Positions 17,743-26,314 are shown, counted from the stretch's first letter. The stretch: 50,803 bases of DNA from Streptomyces hayashii (GCF_024539815.1 NZ_JAHHIU010000114.1:1-50803), one strand, 5' to 3'. Made by a program: numbers and translations. Notes: a model not told the origin generated them from the letters alone.

Positions 17743-18645
17743 ATGAGCGAACAGTCCACCGACCTGCGCGAAACCGTCCGCCAGCGGTACGCCGCGGCGG
17801 CCGTGAAGATCACCGAGGGCGGCGCCGCCTGTTGCGGGCCCGAGCCGGTCGAGGTCGACGAGAACTTCGGCTCCACCCTCTACGCCGCCGACGAGCGCGA
17901 CGCCCTGCCCGCCGAGGCCGTCGCCGCCTCCCTGGGCTGCGGCAACCCCACCGCTGTGGCCGAGCTCCGCGCAGGCGAACGCGTGCTGGACCTCGGCTCC
18001 GGCGGCGGCATCGACGTCCTCCTCTCCGCCCGCCGCGTCGGCCCCACCGGCAAGGCGTACGGACTGGACATGACCGACGAGATGCTCGCCCTGGCCCTGG
18101 CCAACGCGGCGAAGGCGGGCGCGGTGAACGTCGAATTCCTCAAGGGCGCCATCGAGTCGATCCCGCTGCCCTCGAACACCATCGACGTGGTGATCTCCAA
18201 CTGCGTCATCAACCTGTCCGTCGACAAGCCCGCCGTCTTCGCCGAGACCTTCCGCGTCCTCAGGCCCGGCGGCCGGATCGGCGTCTCCGACGTCGTCGCC
18301 GACGACGCCCTCACCACCGAGCAGCGAGCGGAGCGCGGCGACCACGTCGGCTGCATCGCCGGCGCGCTCTCCTTCGCCGAATACCGCACCGGCCTCGAAG
18401 CCGTGGGATTCACCGACGTCGAGATCACCCCGACCCACCCGGTCGCCGACGGCATGCACTCCGCGATCGTCCGCGCCACCAAGCCGGTGGCCACCGGGAC
18501 CCGGACCGAGATGACTGAGTCGGCCGAGCCGGCCGAAGCCTGCTGCGGAGTCAACGCCTGCTGCACCTCCGGCGAAACCGCTGCCGACCCCGCCCTGACC
18601 GTCACCCAGGCCAAGACGGCATCAGGCTGCGGCTGCCAGGGGTGA
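17743..18645 (+). CDS. arsM: Arsenite S-adenosylmethionine methyltransferase
   Basis: A 300-aa class I methyltransferase that would convert arsenite to methylated arsenicals. The SAM motif is LDLGSGGGIDVLLSAR (about residues 82-97). The arsenic-binding cysteines of ArsM proteins are present as Cys66 (LGCGNP), Cys154 (SNCVINL) and Cys204 (VGCIAGAL), with Cys30-Cys31 at the N-terminus. The C-terminal tail adds Cys267-268, Cys273-274, Cys296 and Cys298. ATG 17743 follows GGGAGTGAG. No arsenite pump or arsenate reductase gene is adjacent, so this pair seems a stand-alone methylation module. Confidence 0.92.
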   Translation: MSEQSTDLRETVRQRYAAAAVKITEGGAACCGPEPVEVDENFGSTLYAADERDALPAEAVAASLGCGNPTAVAELRAGERVLDLGSGGGIDVLLSARRVGPTGKAYGLDMTDEMLALALANAAKAGAVNVEFLKGAIESIPLPSNTIDVVISNCVINLSVDKPAVFAETFRVLRPGGRIGVSDVVADDALTTEQRAERGDHVGCIAGALSFAEYRTGLEAVGFTDVEITPTHPVADGMHSAIVRATKPVATGTRTEMTESAEPAEACCGVNACCTSGETAADPALTVTQAKTASGCGCQG

Positions 18646-18762
18646 ACTCCCACGTGAGCGGGGCCCCGTCCAGGGTCCTCTCACGGAGGAATACCGCGGA
18701 CGTTCGCCCAGGCCCGCCGCTCGTCCGTCCGCCCGCGGTGTGCGTGCCGGGATCGGGGGCCG

Positions 18763-20262
18763 TCAGCCCACGGACTCCGGAACGGCCGATTCCGCCGGGG
18801 CACGTCTCGGGGGGCCGATGGTGACCATCAGGCCCGCCACCAGGCCGGCCAGCAACATGATTCCGGCGGCCCACCAGATGGCCACCGTGTAGCCGTGGAC
18901 GGTGCCCTCGGCCGCGACCTGCGCCCGGCGCGCGGGGCCGGTCAGATGGGCCGAGATGTACGCGGCGCTGCTGGTCGTGGCGATCGTGTTGAGCAGCGCC
19001 GTACCGATGGACCCGCCCACCTGCTGTGAGGTGTTGACGGTGGCAGAGGTCACGCCCGCGTCCTGCGGAGCGACCCCGGCCGTGGCGGTGGCGAACACCG
19101 GCATGAAAGTCAGGCCCATGCCGAGGCCCATCAGCAGCAACGCGGGCAGGATCTCGCCGGTGTAGGAGGAGTGCACGGTCATCCGGGTGAGGATCACCAT
19201 GCCGCCCGAGGCGAGGAGCATGCCCGGAACCATCAGCATGCGCGGCGCCACGCGGTTCATCAGCCGGGCGGAGATCTGGGTGGAGCCGATGATGATCGCC
19301 ACGGTGAGCGGGAGGAAGGCCAGGCCCGTCTTCACCGGGGAGTAGCCGAGGATGACCTGCAGGTAGTAGGTCATGAACAGGAACAGGCCGAACATCCCGA
19401 TGATGGCGAGGCCCATGGTCAGGAAGCAGCCCGCGCGGTTGCGGTCCTTGATGATGTGCAGCGGCAGCAGCGGCACCCGCGCCTTCGTCTGCCACCACAC
19501 GAAGACCGTGAGCAGGACGACGCCGCCCGCGAAGAGCCCCAGCACCAGGGGGTCGGTCCAGCCGCGCGGCTGGGCCTCGCTGAAGCCGTAGACGATCGCC
19601 ACCAGGCCGCCGCAGCCCAGCACCGCGCCGGGCACGTCGAGCCGGACGTCCGCGTGGCCGGGGCGGTCATGGAGCAGGACGAGGCCGCCGAACACGGCGA
19701 TGACGGCGATGGGCACGTTGACGTACAGGCACCAGCGCCAGTCGAGGTACTCGGTGAGCAGACCGCCGAGGATGAAGCCGATCGCGGCGCCGCTGCCGGC
19801 GAGTGCGCCGTAGATGCCGAAGGCCTTGCCGCGTTCCTTGGGGTCGGTGAACGTGGTGGTCAGGAGGCTGAGCGCGGAGGGGGCGAGTACGGCCGCGAAG
19901 ACGCCCTGGAGGGCGCGGGCGCCGAACAGCATGCCCGATCCGGTGGCCGCCCCGCCGAGCGCGGAGGCGGCCGCGAAGCCGACCAACCCGATCACGAAGG
20001 TGCGTTTGCGGCCCACCAGGTCGGCGATACGCCCGCCGAGCAGCAGCAGACCGCCGAAGGCCAGGGTGTAGGCGGTGATCACCCACTGGCGGTCGCCGTC
20101 GGAGATGCCCAGGTCCCGCTGCGCGGAGGGCAGCGCGATGTTCACGATCGTCGCGTCCAGGACGACCATGAGCTGGGCGAGGGCGATGATCACCAGGCCC
20201 CACCAGCGGCGGGGATCGGGCGCGGTGTCGGCGGAAGATTCACCTGTCCGGGTGACACTCAT
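18763..20262 (-). CDS. DHA2-family MFS drug/proton antiporter
   Basis: A 499-aa transporter of the 14-helix EmrB/QacA type. Motif A is seen as GGRIADLVGRKRTF (about residues 76-89), the antiporter motif C lies in helix 5 (GALAGSGAAIGFILGGLL), and the first helix holds VVLDATIVNIALPSAQ, a DHA2 signature. It would export a hydrophobic drug or metabolite in exchange for protons. It stands alone between convergent arsM and the F420-reductase-like gene 156 bp upstream. No dedicated regulator is adjacent. Confidence 0.92.
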   Translation of the reverse strand: MSVTRTGESSADTAPDPRRWWGLVIIALAQLMVVLDATIVNIALPSAQRDLGISDGDRQWVITAYTLAFGGLLLLGGRIADLVGRKRTFVIGLVGFAAASALGGAATGSGMLFGARALQGVFAAVLAPSALSLLTTTFTDPKERGKAFGIYGALAGSGAAIGFILGGLLTEYLDWRWCLYVNVPIAVIAVFGGLVLLHDRPGHADVRLDVPGAVLGCGGLVAIVYGFSEAQPRGWTDPLVLGLFAGGVVLLTVFVWWQTKARVPLLPLHIIKDRNRAGCFLTMGLAIIGMFGLFLFMTYYLQVILGYSPVKTGLAFLPLTVAIIIGSTQISARLMNRVAPRMLMVPGMLLASGGMVILTRMTVHSSYTGEILPALLLMGLGMGLTFMPVFATATAGVAPQDAGVTSATVNTSQQVGGSIGTALLNTIATTSSAAYISAHLTGPARRAQVAAEGTVHGYTVAIWWAAGIMLLAGLVAGLMVTIGPPRRAPAESAVPESVG

Positions 20263-20418
20263 TCCGCCAGAACACCATGAATCGCCTCGTGTCGCATCCC
20301 TGGGTCGATCGGCCCTGGTCGCGTTGCCCGCTGCACCACGAGGGAGCCTCCGCGCGTGCCGGCGCGCTCGCGGAGTTCGGTCAGGCCTCTCGGGCCTACG
20401 GCCGGCGCAGCTCGACGG

Positions 20419-21015
20419 TCAGCGGGCGATGGAGATCGCGAAGGGCGCGAATCCCGTGGAGCGGATGACGTGCGGTACGAACAGGATCGCCGCCTCCGTG
20501 GCGCGGGCGGTCCGGATCCCGCCGAGGTCGGTGATCCAGTCCTTCTGCCAGCCGAGGTCGGTGAGCAGTCCATGGACGGTCTGCTTGGCCTGCTGGTCCT
20601 CCCCGGACAGGAACGCGGTCGGCGGCTGGGCGAGCGTGGCCGGCGAGGTCATCACCGGGAAGAGCATGGTGTTGAGCGTCTTGACGACGCGCGTTTCGGG
20701 GAGCGCTTCCTGAAGTCGTTCGGCGAGGCTGAAGCCGGGGTGGAGGAGATCGGCGGGCAGTCCGTCCGGTCCGTCGGTGGTGGCGTTGGAGACGTCGACG
20801 AGGATCTTGTCCCGGAGTTCCGCGCGCAGAGCGGCGAGCCTGTCCAGCGAGCCGGCGCCCGGGGTGGCGTTGATGACGATCCGGGCCGTCCGGGCGGCGT
20901 CGGCGGCGGCGCCGGGCGTGCGGCCGGCCACGGTCACTTCGTGTCCTGCCCGGGTGAGGGCTGTGGCCAGGTTGCCGCCGACGCGGCCGTTTCCGAGAAC
21001 TGCGATCGCGGTCAT
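20419..21015 (-). CDS. NADPH-dependent F420 reductase-like Rossmann protein
   Basis: A 198-aa protein with the N-terminal dinucleotide motif IAVLGNGRVGGNLATAL and a phosphate-recognising AGRTPG loop, placing it with F420H2:NADP oxidoreductase-like and NAD(P)-binding proteins (COG2085). It is close to family length. The upstream neighbour on the same strand is an IMPase-like gene, 44 bp away. A LysR regulator is divergent from that pair, so the two are probably one regulated unit. Substrate unknown. Confidence 0.85.
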   Translation of the reverse strand: MTAIAVLGNGRVGGNLATALTRAGHEVTVAGRTPGAAADAARTARIVINATPGAGSLDRLAALRAELRDKILVDVSNATTDGPDGLPADLLHPGFSLAERLQEALPETRVVKTLNTMLFPVMTSPATLAQPPTAFLSGEDQQAKQTVHGLLTDLGWQKDWITDLGGIRTARATEAAILFVPHVIRSTGFAPFAISIAR

Positions 21016-21059
21016 GGTGATGTTCCGGTCCTTCCGTGCGGGTGGGTTGTGGTGCGTGG

Positions 21060-21878
21060 TCAGCGCGAGAGGGTGGAGGCGGCCCCGGCGTGGACGCCGG
21101 GGGCGGCAGCGAGGAAGCTGTGGCTCTGCGGGGTCCAGGGGCGGCCCTCGGCGTCGGAGATCCGGCCGCCGGCCTCGGTGACGAGCAGCGCTCCGGGAAG
21201 CAGGTCCGCGCGGGCGCCGGCGAACTGCCAGAAGGCGTCGATGCGGCCGGCGGCCACGTTCAGCAGGTGCAGGGTCGCCGGCACGGCGACGCGGACGACG
21301 AGGGCGTCGAAGAGCATCGCGGTGATCGAGGAGCCGACGCGCCGTACGACCTCTTCGTCTTCGTCCGGCCGGGCCTGACTGGTGGCCACGATGCTCAGGC
21401 CGAGGTCCGTGGTCCGGGAGACGTGCAGCGGCCGGCCGTCGAGGTGGGCGCCCGCGCCGGTGAGCGCGGTGTAGGTCTCGCCGGTCAACGGCAGGTGCAC
21501 CACGGTGAGCACGGGCTGGTTCTCACGCACGAGGGTGGCGGTCACCGCCCACTCCGGCAGGGCGTGCAGATGGTTGACGTTGCCCTCGGCCGGGTCCACG
21601 ACCCACCACTCGCCGGCCGGCAGCGCCCCGCCGTCCAGTTCGTCCTCCACCCAGCCCGCCTCCGGGCGCAGTCGCGTGAGGCGGGGGCGCAGGATGTCGA
21701 GAGCCGCGTCGTCGTTGACGGCGAGCGCGCTCATCAGCTCTTCGCGGCTCTGGTAGCGGACCACCTCGCCGAAGCGCTCGCGCAGCGCCGAACCCGCCTC
21801 CCGCACGGCGATCGCGGTCTGGGCGAGCAGTTCGGCGTCGGAAAGGGCGATGCCGGAGGTCTGAAGCGTTTCGGACAT
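21060..21878 (-). CDS. Inositol monophosphatase-family protein with altered metal motif
   Basis: A 272-aa protein of the FIG/IMPase superfamily. Active members use WVVDPxDGTxNF and a preceding Glu-Glu pair to hold Mg. Here the segment is WVVDPAEGNVNHLH: the second Asp is Glu and the Thr is Asn. The C-terminal metal region (usually WDxAAG) reads ADLLPGALLVTEAGG. Activity as a phosphatase is therefore doubtful; it may be a divergent or non-catalytic member. ATG 21878 follows GGGAG. It is followed by the F420-reductase-like gene and is divergent from a LysR regulator. Confidence 0.82.
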   Translation of the reverse strand: MSETLQTSGIALSDAELLAQTAIAVREAGSALRERFGEVVRYQSREELMSALAVNDDAALDILRPRLTRLRPEAGWVEDELDGGALPAGEWWVVDPAEGNVNHLHALPEWAVTATLVRENQPVLTVVHLPLTGETYTALTGAGAHLDGRPLHVSRTTDLGLSIVATSQARPDEDEEVVRRVGSSITAMLFDALVVRVAVPATLHLLNVAAGRIDAFWQFAGARADLLPGALLVTEAGGRISDAEGRPWTPQSHSFLAAAPGVHAGAASTLSR

Positions 21879-21968
21879 GGTGGTGCTCCCGTCTGAGGAG
21901 GGGTGGCGAGGCCGGTCGAGGGCCGAACTGCGCACTGCTACCTGCGCCTTGCTGCGCCTTCGCCTCAA

Positions 21969-22027
21969 CGGTATGCAGCCTTATGATTAACTTCAAATGC
22001 ATGTAAAGCACGGCTAGGATTACTCAC
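21969..22027. promoter_or_regulatory. Divergent LysR-type control region
   Basis: This stretch between the LysR gene and the IMPase-like gene is strikingly AT-rich for the window (TTATGATTAACTTCAAATGC). It contains T-N11-A patterns typical of LysR-type sites, such as TTCAAATGCATGTAA at about 21990. It probably holds the regulator's binding site and both promoters. Confidence 0.5.
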
Positions 22028-22933
22028 ATGCAATTGGATTTGAACCTGCTCGCCGCGCTCGACGCGCTGCTGGAAGAGGGCAGTGTGACCGGGGCGGCGG
22101 CGCGCCTGCATGTCACCGCCCCGGCGATGAGCCGCAGTCTGGGCCGGCTCAGGCGCACGACGGGGGATCAGATCCTGGTGCGCACCGGCCGCACGATGAC
22201 CCCGACGCCGTATGCGATCGCCGTCCGGGAACAGGTGCATGAGCTGCTGCACCAGGTCCAGGGGGTGCTGGCGCCGAGCCGTGAACTCGATCTGGCAACG
22301 TTGGAGCGCACCTTCACACTCCGCTGGCACGATTCCCTGGTCGCCCTGAGCGGCCCCGCACTGCTGGCGGCCGTGCGCGGACAGGCACCGGGCGTGCGCT
22401 TGCGCTTCGTCGCGGAATCGAGCATCGACACCCCCGAGTTGCGGCGTGGCGAGGTCGACCTGGAGGCGAACGCCAACCGCCCGAGCGCACCGGACATCCG
22501 TGCCGAGAACGTGGGCGAGACCCGCCTCGTCATCGTCGCACGGCAGGGGCATCCCCTCACCCGCGTCAGGACCGTCACCGCACAGCGGTACGCCGCCGCT
22601 GAGCACGTCACCGTCTCGCGACGTGGAAACCTCAGCAACGGCATCGACGACGCCCTCGCGCGGCTCGGCCTCACCCGCCGCGTGGTGGCGACCGCGCCCA
22701 CGGAAGCGGCCGCGCTGGAGTTCGCGCGCGGCTCGGACACCCTGATCACCGTCCCCGAAGCCACGACGCGGCCGGCGGTCGACGGCCTCGGCCTGGTCGT
22801 GCTCCCCTTCCCGCTCGAACTGCCGTCGGCGCCGATATACCTCTCATGGCATCAGCGCTACGACACCGACCAGGCCCACGCCTGGCTGCGCGGGCTGGCA
22901 CGAACCGCGCTGACCGTGCGAGGAGCGTCGTAG
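22028..22933 (+). CDS. LysR-family transcriptional regulator
   Basis: A 301-aa protein of full LysR length. The N-terminal helix-turn-helix (about residues 4-62) reads LLEEGSVTGAAARLHVTAPA, then MSRSLGRLR. The C-terminal periplasmic-binding-like effector domain covers about 90-295. ATG 22028 sits behind the AT-rich divergent region. LysR proteins usually control the divergent neighbour, here the IMPase-like and F420-reductase-like genes. The effector is unknown. Confidence 0.9.
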   Translation: MQLDLNLLAALDALLEEGSVTGAAARLHVTAPAMSRSLGRLRRTTGDQILVRTGRTMTPTPYAIAVREQVHELLHQVQGVLAPSRELDLATLERTFTLRWHDSLVALSGPALLAAVRGQAPGVRLRFVAESSIDTPELRRGEVDLEANANRPSAPDIRAENVGETRLVIVARQGHPLTRVRTVTAQRYAAAEHVTVSRRGNLSNGIDDALARLGLTRRVVATAPTEAAALEFARGSDTLITVPEATTRPAVDGLGLVVLPFPLELPSAPIYLSWHQRYDTDQAHAWLRGLARTALTVRGAS

Positions 22934-23137
22934 GTCGCAGCCGGCGCCGACCGGCCGCTTCACCCGTACGTCCACGGTCCATGCGACCACCACGGCGATC
23001 TGCTGGAACGTCAGCTGCCGATCCGCGCGGGCGCCGGCCGTGAAGACGGGGCTTGCGGGCGGGGACGAAAGAGCGGCAACCGGTGGGGCCGTACCGCGAT
23101 GCGGTCCGGCCCCGTAGCGGCTCGCCCCCGCAACGGT
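22934..23137. other. Non-coding stretch before beta-galactosidase debris
   Basis: No gene or clear signal is seen here. Together with the pseudogene that follows, this leaves about 750 bp without an intact gene between the LysR and AraC genes. Confidence 0.4.
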
Positions 23138-23660
23138 ATGCCGTTCGCCTTCACCGAGTTCGCCCACTCGATGGGCAGCGGCGGCTCGGCGCGCTGACCG
23201 AGTAGATGCGGCTGTGCGACCAGTACCCGCCTGTCCAGGGCGGGTTCGTGTGGGAGTGGCGGGACCAGGGCCTGCGCAGCACTGACGGCCACGGCCGTGA
23301 GTTCTTCGCCTACGGCGGTGACTTCGGGGAGGCGTCCGCACGGAGCCGCTCGGTCACTGGCCCGAACGGGACGACACCTTCTCCGAGTCGATGGTGGCGG
23401 CGGACACCCCTGCGCAGGAGTACGCGAAACTGGTCCGCCGCGACAAGTCGCCGTCCCCGGCCCGCATCGGTCTGCACGGGGAACTGCCCGGGGAGTGGTC
23501 TCGGGTCAGCTGGTTCGGCTCGGGCCCCGGCGAGACCTGTCCGGACTCCCGGCAGGCGGCCCGCGTCGGGCTCTTCCGAGCGAGCGTGGAGGAACTGCGG
23601 ACGCCGTACGTACGTCCGCAGGACAACGGCAACCGGGCCGACGTGCGTCGGCCCCGCCGT
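23138..23660 (+). pseudogene. Decayed GH2 beta-galactosidase
   Basis: Three plus-strand fragments in different frames match successive parts of LacZ-type beta-galactosidases. MPFAFTEFAHSMGSGG (from 23138) carries the nucleophile-loop motif. After a frameshift and a TAG comes PPVQGGFVWEWRDQGLR, then EFFAYGGDFGE (to about 23335). A third frame holds VSWFGSGPGETCPDSRQAAR and VEELRTPYVRPQDNGNRADV of the C-terminal small-chain domain (about 23500-23650). Roughly 150-200 residues between the last two pieces are missing, as is the entire N-terminal half. The gene is dead. The convergent AraC gene overlaps its tail region. Confidence 0.8.
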
Positions 23661-23685
23661 GAGATCGGTCTGGTGCCGAGCCGCC

Positions 23686-24594
23686 CTAACCGGCCTGATG
23701 GGTCTGGCGGAACGCGCCCGGAGTCACTCCCGCCTGCCGGGTGAAGAACTTGCCGAAGTTGGTGGGCTCGTCGAAACCGAGGCGCCGGGAGATCGACGCC
23801 ACCGGTTCGTCGGTGTGGGCGAGCAGCCGCTGGGCCTCAAGCGCCACCCGAGCGTCGATGACGTGTTTCACGGGCTGCCCGGTGGCGGCGACGCAGGCAC
23901 GCGTCAGGGTCTTGACGGTGTATCCGAGACGGTGGGCGTAGTCGGCGGCGCGCCGGGTGGTGGCGTACATCCGCTCCAGGTCGGCGCGGAAGCGGGCGTA
24001 CACCTCGCCGCCCGCGTTCGGGTCACCCCCGCCGTCGGGGTGGGGCAGGCGATCGATCTGCAACAGCACAGTGGCGAGCAGGAGTTGGAGGATCTCCGCC
24101 GAGACGGTCCCCTCCGGGCGGTCGTACTCGGCCCGCATCTGACCGAGGAGGGTCGACAGCACCGCGTACGCGGGGGCCGCGCCCAACTGCCGGCACGCCG
24201 ACCCGTACCACTCACGCACGAGGCGGTCGGCGCTGCTGCTGTGAGGAGGAAAGGCCGGCGTGAACAGCAGGTGCGTGCCGTTCGCCGTGCCGGGCCGGAC
24301 GAAACGCTGGACCTGGCCCGGCCGGACCCACAACAGAGTGCCGGGGCGGCACGGATAGGTCACGAAGTCGATGGCGTGCTCCCCGCTGCCCTGCGTGATC
24401 AGGGTGAGCGTGTGGAAGTCCACCCGGTGCACCAGGTCGGGCCGCCGCCCACGCCGCTGACGTCGCTCGTGCAGGGTGGCGAGGTCGATGATCTCGAAGC
24501 CGGGCACCCGCTCCTCGGGGGGACGGAACCCGAGCCGGAGGATCGTGCCGTCGTCCGGGCCGGGATCGCCGCCATCGGGGCGCGTGGGAAGCAT
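23686..24594 (-). CDS. AraC-family transcriptional regulator
   Basis: A 302-aa regulator. The N-terminal cupin-like sensing domain spans about 20-150 (the HRVDFHTLTLITQGSGEH region). The C-terminal double helix-turn-helix spans about 195-300, with AADYAHRLGYTVKTLTRAC and ISRRLGFDEPTNFGKFFTRQ. ATG 24594 is preceded by GTGGAGG; an in-frame ATG 33 bp upstream is possible. AraC proteins with this layout often govern sugar or aromatic catabolism. The neighbouring galactosidase debris and the stub at 24722 suggest that its target genes are lost. Confidence 0.88.
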   Translation of the reverse strand: MLPTRPDGGDPGPDDGTILRLGFRPPEERVPGFEIIDLATLHERRQRRGRRPDLVHRVDFHTLTLITQGSGEHAIDFVTYPCRPGTLLWVRPGQVQRFVRPGTANGTHLLFTPAFPPHSSSADRLVREWYGSACRQLGAAPAYAVLSTLLGQMRAEYDRPEGTVSAEILQLLLATVLLQIDRLPHPDGGGDPNAGGEVYARFRADLERMYATTRRAADYAHRLGYTVKTLTRACVAATGQPVKHVIDARVALEAQRLLAHTDEPVASISRRLGFDEPTNFGKFFTRQAGVTPGAFRQTHQAG

Positions 24595-24721
24595 CGCGAC
24601 CTCCACATGTCCTCGATTTACCATGGCACGTTCCCAGGGTATCTCGTCTGCCTGGGGTTTCATGACAGGAGTGGAGGTCAGCAAGGCTGCACGCGGCCGT
24701 CTCGACCGCCAGGAGCTTCCC

Positions 24722-24831
24722 ATGAACGACACGGCCACGGACCGGGACTGGGGCGCGGCCCGCGTCCACAGCTCCATGTCCCCGGCCGGGCTGGACCCGG
24801 CCCGGCCGTCCGGGGACGGGGAGCAGATCCG
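24722..24831 (+). pseudogene. Possible 5' stub of a gene divergent from the AraC regulator
   Basis: An ATG with an AGGAG ribosome site (24710-24715) opens a frame starting MNDTATDRDWGAARVHSSM. After about 36 codons it runs into the antisense 3' end of the TetR gene without family resemblance. The well-placed start and divergent position fit a former AraC target truncated by a deletion. I do not recognise the protein. Confidence 0.3.
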
Positions 24832-25383
24832 TCAGTCGCCGTCCGGCGGGGCCGCACGCTCCAGGATCCAGGCGCTCCAGGCCGCGTCCGCACGCTGTTC
24901 GGGCAGTTCGAGGAGCTCGGAGACCGTCATGACCAGGCCGGTGGCGAAGAACGTGCGCACCTGGAGCCCGTCCGCACCCGTCAGCCGCGCAACGGAGTCC
25001 TGAAGGTCCAGTTGGCGTCGGCGCACCTGTTCCCGCACCGCCTCGTCAGCGGCCGCCGCGTACGCCTGAAGCATCATGAGACCTACCGTGCGCTCGCCTC
25101 GCAACAAGCGCCGGTACGCGTCACCGAGTCCCACGAGGGTGGGCTCGGCCTCCGCGAAGACCGCGTCGATGCGGTCGAAGGTCGCATGCATGACCTCGAT
25201 GAACAGACTGCGCTTGGAGCCGAACATCTGCACGATGCGCGGATGCGAGACACCGACCCGTGCGGCGATGGCCTCGATGCGTGTACCCGCCAGGCCGTTC
25301 GCGGCGAACTCGGCGTCCGCCGCCTCCATGATCTCGGCACGGCGCTCGGAGGCGGGCTTGCGGACGCGCGGGGCCTCGTTCAC
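24832..25383 (-). CDS. TetR-family regulator coupled to a SnoaL-like gene
   Basis: A 183-aa TetR protein. Its DNA-binding domain is at about residues 10-60 (IEAIAARVGVSHPRIVQMFG). I place the start at GTG 25383, which overlaps the stop of the SnoaL-like gene as GTGA, the usual sign of translational coupling. A longer frame from 25446 would overlap the neighbour by more than 60 bp. The operator-like palindrome just upstream of the SnoaL gene probably makes the pair autoregulated. Confidence 0.88.
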   Translation of the reverse strand: MNEAPRVRKPASERRAEIMEAADAEFAANGLAGTRIEAIAARVGVSHPRIVQMFGSKRSLFIEVMHATFDRIDAVFAEAEPTLVGLGDAYRRLLRGERTVGLMMLQAYAAAADEAVREQVRRRQLDLQDSVARLTGADGLQVRTFFATGLVMTVSELLELPEQRADAAWSAWILERAAPPDGD

Positions 25384-25826
25384 GCCGGGACCGACGCGGA
25401 CGCGGCCTCGATCTGGGCCAGTACGGACTTGTAGTCGTACAGGCACCGGTAGGCCTGGATCAGGCCGTCCTCACCCAGCTCCACCCGGTCGTCACCGTGG
25501 AACTCCACGCGCCGGTCCGAGCCCGCGAGCGTGCCGGAGAAACGCCAGGCGACCAGCACCGCTCGACGGGTCACCTCCGCGTACAGCCCCATACGGGTGA
25601 AGGAGTAGTCGGGGAACAGCGCCGCCATGTGGTGGACGAAGGTCCGGATGGATTCCGGCCCGTGCGCCGTGTCGCCCAGCGCGGGCTCGTCATAGACCAG
25701 ATCGTCGGCGCACAGCGCCGCGACCGCGTCGCCGTCGTGCTCGTTCCACGCCTTTTCCCAGCGAGCGCAGAAGTCTTCGACAGCGGTGATGTCAGTGGAG
25801 GCCACGTCGGCCATGATGGTGGGCAT
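25380..25826 (-). CDS. SnoaL-like (NTF2-fold) protein
   Basis: A 148-aa NTF2-fold protein. The hallmark helices and sheet are FCARWEKAWNEHDGDAVAAL, then VHHMAALFPDYSFTRMGLY. SnoaL-type members catalyse aldol cyclisation or hydrolysis, or only bind small molecules, so the role is open. The start at 25826 has no ribosome site and lies 5 bp from the palindrome; a leaderless mRNA is possible. The stop overlaps the TetR start. The pair suggests a TetR-regulated detoxification or tailoring step. Confidence 0.85.
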   Translation of the reverse strand: MPTIMADVASTDITAVEDFCARWEKAWNEHDGDAVAALCADDLVYDEPALGDTAHGPESIRTFVHHMAALFPDYSFTRMGLYAEVTRRAVLVAWRFSGTLAGSDRRVEFHGDDRVELGEDGLIQAYRCLYDYKSVLAQIEAASASVPA

Positions 25827-25830
25827 GCAT

Positions 25831-25851
25831 CTAACTTACAGGTTAGTAAGT
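25831..25851. promoter_or_regulatory. TetR-type operator upstream of the SnoaL/TetR pair
   Basis: Two nested inverted repeats overlap here: ACTTAC with GTAAGT (25834-25839 and 25846-25851) and CTAAC with GTTAG (25831-25835 and 25842-25846). On the minus strand this reads ACTTACTAACCTGTAAGTTA, closely resembling the TTACTnACnnGTnAGTAA sites of many TetR repressors. It lies directly before the SnoaL start. Confidence 0.75.
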
Positions 25852-26089
25852 AGTGGCGACAAGAGGCGCCCACGCAGCGCAAGGGCGAACGAAGGGACAC
25901 CGCTCGTCAGGGAGCGGGCGCAGCCGGGCACGGTCGGCGAGCCCTGCCCTCAACGCCCCCGCGGCTTCGGCCCGCCGCGCGCCGGACCGGACTGCCGACG
26001 CGGGTGGATCCCGCCGATCACCTCATGGCGTACGGCGGCGCTCGACGGGAAGAGCCCCGCAGGAACTGCGTCGGCCCGAGCGCGTGGTG

Positions 26090-26314
26090 TCAGTCCTTCA
26101 CACGGTGCAGTCGTATCTGCCCGTTGACGAAGAGGTGCACGAAACCGCACCGCAGACAGATCAGCCCGGTAGCGGTCTCGTCCGCCCAGGCCAGATTGAA
26201 CAGCTCGCCGCCCGTGCTGTTGAGCTTCACCCCCCGCTCCCGGAAGACGTCGCTCTTACAGACCTGACACGAGATCCACATTTCCCCCAGTGAGGCCCGC
26301 ACCGCTTTAGCCAT
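26090..26314 (-). CDS. Small zinc-ribbon protein
   Basis: A 74-aa protein with two cysteine knuckles: CQVC (Cys16, Cys19) and CLRC (Cys53, Cys56). These would bind one Zn in a rubredoxin-like ribbon. ATG 26314 has GAGGGG upstream. The strict metal-site spacing and good start support a real gene despite its size. I do not recognise a function; such ribbons often bind nucleic acid or a protein partner. The 238 bp between it and the TetR-type operator hold nothing visible. Confidence 0.75.
   Translation of the reverse strand: MAKAVRASLGEMWISCQVCKSDVFRERGVKLNSTGGELFNLAWADETATGLICLRCGFVHLFVNGQIRLHRVKD

Noticed and set aside
19171..20280. A 369-codon plus frame opposite the DHA2 transporter
   Set aside because: Rich in Gly, Glu, His and Asp, typical of antisense to membrane proteins in GC-rich DNA.
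23206..25434. A 742-codon plus frame from the galactosidase debris through the AraC and TetR genes
   Set aside because: Only its first 45 or so codons match beta-galactosidase; the rest is antisense to two real regulators.
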